From: Roseibium alexandrii DFL-11
GTDB taxonomy: Bacteria > Pseudomonadota > Alphaproteobacteria > Rhizobiales > Stappiaceae
NCBI RefSeq assembly: GCF_000158095.2
Contig: NZ_CM011002.1
Coordinates: 4,563,703-4,627,702 of the forward strand
Direction: 5' to 3'
Length of the DNA: 64,000 nucleotides
Shown here: positions 61,246 to 64,000 of the stretch, piece by piece
How the letters are laid out: every line of letters begins with the position of its first letter
How positions within the stretch are numbered: the first letter of the stretch is position 1
Notes under the pieces: model-generated
Databases searched by the model: none
What the model saw: the letters and a program-made list of their open reading frames with translations, nothing else
What the model was told of the DNA's origin: nothing
Made by a program: the position numbers and the translations under genes

Positions 61246-63678
61246 ATGCTGTCTGGACTGAAACTTTCGAAGAAAATTCCAGCTCTAGTGGTCGGGTGCG
61301 CTGCAGCGGTCGGTATTGGCATTGGGGTCTCCAGTTATTTGACGTCGAGTGCAGCCGTACAGGAGCTTACTGAAGCTCGTTTGTCAGCAGCGGCGCAGGT
61401 CGGTGCAGATGAGACGCTGAATTACCTTCAAACCATCGAACGGCAACTCAACCTGATTGCTGAAAACCCTGGAACTGTTTCGGCGGTTCAAGACTTTTCA
61501 ACCGCTTGGCAAGAAATGGCCGATTCCGGCATTGATATGAAATCCGAGCTGCAGCGGGCATACATTACGGAAAATCCGCACCCCACGGGGGAGAAGGATA
61601 AGCTCTACGATGCCAAAACAGGCAGCCTGTACGATGTAATACACGCAAAGTACCATCCTTGGTTTCACGAGCTGCAACAGGATGAGGGGTACTACGATGT
61701 TTTTCTGTTCGACGCTGATGGCAACCTGATCTATTCGGTTTTTAAGGAATTGGATTACGCGACCAACTTTCAGTCTGGTGGCGGGGAATGGGCGTCGTCC
61801 GATCTGGGAGAGGTGTTCCGGAAAGCAATGCAAATCACGGAGCATCACGTCGTTGCCTTTGAGGACTTCGCGCCTTATGGGCCGAGCTATGATGCGCCAG
61901 CCAGCTTCATGGCCTATCCAGTGAAGGCAGATGGTGAGGCAATCGGAGTACTCGCTTTCCAAATGCCGATCGACAAGATTAATGAGTTGATGCGCCACAA
62001 CCTAGGGCTCGGCGAGACCGGTGAGCTAGCTTTGATCGGCGAAGATCGATTGATGCGCAATGACACAGAATATACCCCGGATCAGAACGATATTCTTGCA
62101 ACTCGGTTGGAAAGCCCGATCATCGAAGAGGCGTTCGTAAACGGACAGGCATTTGGGTACGATTCCCTCCATCGCGGAGAACGGCTCGACATTGAAGCCA
62201 TGCGCTTCGAGTATCAGGGGCAATCCTTTGCCATCGTCGCCATGCAAGCCTACTCCGAAGCTTATGAGCCGGTTATTGCAATGCGCAATAGAATGCTGTT
62301 GTTGGGGGTGGTTCTGCTCGGAATCGCTGCGCTTGCCGGTTTCGTTGCAGCACGGTCCATCACACAGCCAATAAACAATCTGGTTGTCGCGATGAACAGA
62401 CTTGCGACCGGTGATACAAAGATTGAACTCGACGATTCCGGCCGTGCTGATGAAATTGGAGAGATGATCAAATCGGTCGATGTGTTTCGTGACAATGCTA
62501 TCCAGAGGTTGGAGCTTGAAGCTCATGCGCGCGGTGAGCGGGATCGAGAGCGTCAGCGTCAAGCCCTTCTGGAAAACCTCATTCGCGATTTCAAATCCAT
62601 CATGACAGACCGTCTTGCCACGGTCGGGGATCAAATGGCGAGAATGCAGCAGGCAGCAACGACACTCGAAGATTTGGCCTCAAATGCTAAATCGGAGTCC
62701 GATCAAGCTGGCTATGCTTCAAACAGTGCTTCTGAAAATGTCGCTGCCGTTGCAGCCGCGACGGAGGAGATGACGGCAACAGTGCAAGAGATTGCCAATC
62801 AGACCGAAGCGACAATCCGGATTGTAGCAGAAACAGTGGCAGCTGCGGAAGCGACCAACGACAACGTTCAAACGTTGTCTGAGGCTGCCGAACATATTGG
62901 CAGTGTCGTGAATTTGATCCGGGATATCGCCGAGCAAACCAATCTGCTCGCACTGAATGCGACCATCGAAGCGGCACGCGCCGGCGAAGCCGGGCGCGGG
63001 TTTGCTGTGGTGGCTTCAGAGGTTAAGGAGTTGGCGGAACAAACCTCCAAGGCGACGGACGAAATCTCAGGCCGGATCACAGGTATTCAAAACTCCGTCC
63101 GCGATGCGGCTGGTGCGATTGGAAACATTGCCGAAAAAGTGTCAGAGATCCGTGATTTGACTGGGTCTGTTGCTGGGGCAATCGAAGAACAACGCGCAGC
63201 CAACCAGGAAATCGCGCGTTCGGCCAAGTCGGCGAGCGATAGCACTGCCAATGCGGCTGGCAGCATGACGACAGTTTCCGGAGCAGTTCTGCAGACTTCA
63301 GAGGAAGCCACGGCTGTAAACTCGGCTGCTGACCTCGTCTCTGAAGCAAGCAATAGCTTGGCTGGTGAAGTTGAGCAGTTCCTCGAAGGCGTCACCAAGG
63401 ACGTTGAAGATCGGAGGAAGGCTGCTCGAAAGGCAATCTCAGAAGATGTCACGATAACTTTCGGGCAGGGCAAAAAGAGAACGGTCCAGCTTATTGATGT
63501 CAGCACAACTGGCGCTCAAATCATGGACATGTCTGAACTGGCACTTGGTGAGAAATTGGTCCTGGATTTCCTAGATGGAAGCCGCCTGCAGGGCACTGTT
63601 GTCCGGCATACTGGCGCTGGTTGCGGCGTAGAATTCGCTGACGCACTACCGCACGATCACATACTCTTGGCGGCCTGA
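61246..63678 (+). CDS. Methyl-accepting chemotaxis protein with C-terminal PilZ domain
   Basis: About 810 residues. A short N-terminus leads into TM1 (about 12-33). A periplasmic sensor of about 310 residues, probably dCache-like, has [17 protein letters not shown] and [18 protein letters not shown]. Then come TM2 (about 348-368), HAMP, the MCP signalling domain with hairpin tip [19 protein letters not shown], and a C-terminal PilZ domain: RRKAARK and, about 25 residues later, [11 protein letters not shown], the two c-di-GMP-binding motifs. Signalling to CheA may thus be tuned by c-di-GMP. ATG at 61246 is preferred; a GTG at 61225 is in frame. It is isolated from other che genes. Confidence 0.92.
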   Translation: MLSGLKLSKKIPALVVGCAAAVGIGIGVSSYLTSSAAVQELTEARLSAAAQVGADETLNYLQTIERQLNLIAENPGTVSAVQDFSTAWQEMADSGIDMKSELQRAYITENPHPTGEKDKLYDAKTGSLYDVIHAKYHPWFHELQQDEGYYDVFLFDADGNLIYSVFKELDYATNFQSGGGEWASSDLGEVFRKAMQITEHHVVAFEDFAPYGPSYDAPASFMAYPVKADGEAIGVLAFQMPIDKINELMRHNLGLGETGELALIGEDRLMRNDTEYTPDQNDILATRLESPIIEEAFVNGQAFGYDSLHRGERLDIEAMRFEYQGQSFAIVAMQAYSEAYEPVIAMRNRMLLLGVVLLGIAALAGFVAARSITQPINNLVVAMNRLATGDTKIELDDSGRADEIGEMIKSVDVFRDNAIQRLELEAHARGERDRERQRQALLENLIRDFKSIMTDRLATVGDQMARMQQAATTLEDLASNAKSESDQAGYASNSASENVAAVAAATEEMTATVQEIANQTEATIRIVAETVAAAEATNDNVQTLSEAAEHIGSVVNLIRDIAEQTNLLALNATIEAARAGEAGRGFAVVASEVKELAEQTSKATDEISGRITGIQNSVRDAAGAIGNIAEKVSEIRDLTGSVAGAIEEQRAANQEIARSAKSASDSTANAAGSMTTVSGAVLQTSEEATAVNSAADLVSEASNSLAGEVEQFLEGVTKDVEDRRKAARKAISEDVTITFGQGKKRTVQLIDVSTTGAQIMDMSELALGEKLVLDFLDGSRLQGTVVRHTGAGCGVEFADALPHDHILLAA

Positions 63679-63773
63679 TTAGACCGCCCAGCTGTGCCAT
63701 CGTTTATTGGCGCGCTGCATTTCGAAGCCGTGATTTATGTAAATGCCAAGTCCGGCAAAACAGGTAGCCGGAT

Positions 63774-64000
63774 TCAGCTATAGACCAAGTGGTCTTGGGG
63801 CAGGTTCTCTGACCAGATCCGGAGTTCATCCAGAAACTTCAAAGCCGTCGCGCCGAACTCGGTGATTTCGTATTCGACTGAGACCGGCGCGGTTTGAAGA
63901 ACTGTCCGGGTGACAAGGCCGCGCTCTTCCAGTTGTTTGAGACGTTCCGCGATCATTTTTTTGCTGGCACCTCCCAGCATCCGCGATAAGTCGTTGAAGC
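63774..64000 (-). CDS. HxlR-family winged-helix regulator, N-terminus outside window
   Basis: The visible 75 residues are the C-terminal two thirds of an HxlR regulator: FNDLSRMLGGASKKMIAERL (recognition helix region), LEERGLVTRTVL, VSVEYEITEFGATAL (wing), then the dimer helix. The frame is open to the window edge (base 64000) and the residues before the first Met (FNDLSR) already match the family, so the gene continues beyond it. These are usually redox- or aldehyde-responsive regulators of a divergent neighbour, which is not visible here. Confidence 0.85.
   Translation of the reverse strand, partial: FNDLSRMLGGASKKMIAERLKQLEERGLVTRTVLQTAPVSVEYEITEFGATALKFLDELRIWSENLPQDHLVYS

Overview
The window looks like chromosomal DNA of a marine alphaproteobacterium. 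GC content is moderately high by eye, the transport operons are those of a compatible-solute and sugar scavenger, and the gene families (DddP-type lyase, MttB homologues, FAD/GcvT dehydrogenases, UgpC-type ABC systems, a PilZ chemoreceptor) are typical of Stappiaceae/Roseibium-like or roseobacter-like bacteria. The taxon is an inference from gene content only. I saw no rRNA, tRNA, phage or CRISPR array.

Layout. 1-9.8 kb: a partial D-amino-acid dehydrogenase, tex, a TetR regulator, a RecD-like helicase, a fatty acid desaturase overlapping a PhnD-like protein, an unlisted 44-codon gene divergent from a LysR regulator, and a small periplasmic protein. 9.8-15.3 kb: a minus-strand operon mttB-like > dimethylglycine dehydrogenase-like > dddP, probably for catabolism of methylated onium osmolytes. 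15.6-20.8 kb: an ABC importer split over both strands with a degenerate APH-fold phosphotransferase. 21-24 kb: gnd, an SDR and a divergent TetR regulator with two matching operator palindromes. 24.1-27.7 kb: two adjacent decayed genes, an AsmA-family pseudogene with six lesions and a sugar-phosphate isomerase-like gene with a stop at codon 27. 27.8-30.1 kb: a 2-hydroxyacid dehydrogenase, a VOC protein and a divergent LysR regulator. 30.6-33.6 kb: a glycine betaine/proline-type ABC importer.

33.6-53.1 kb is a secretion and adhesion island. It holds an HlyD-type adaptor, two consecutive type I exporter ABC proteins, a 3,363-residue RTX/cadherin-repeat giant adhesin, a TolC-type outer membrane channel and a membrane GGDEF-EAL protein. 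The most striking observation is that both ABC proteins have lost most canonical ATPase motifs (no LSGGQ in either, Asp in place of the catalytic Glu in both, altered Q-loops, and a Walker A Lys-to-Arg change in one). The exporter of this giant protein therefore seems to be an unusual heteromer without any canonical ATP site.

53.2-61.1 kb: a candidate structured RNA, a GntR regulator, then a DeoR-regulated sugar ABC importer plus PfkB kinase operon. That operon is interrupted by a strong hairpin and a 264-bp element with terminal inverted repeats, flanked by TA. 61.2-64 kb: a chemoreceptor ending in a PilZ (c-di-GMP binding) domain and a partial HxlR regulator. The GGDEF-EAL protein, adhesin and PilZ chemoreceptor suggest that c-di-GMP links attachment and taxis here.
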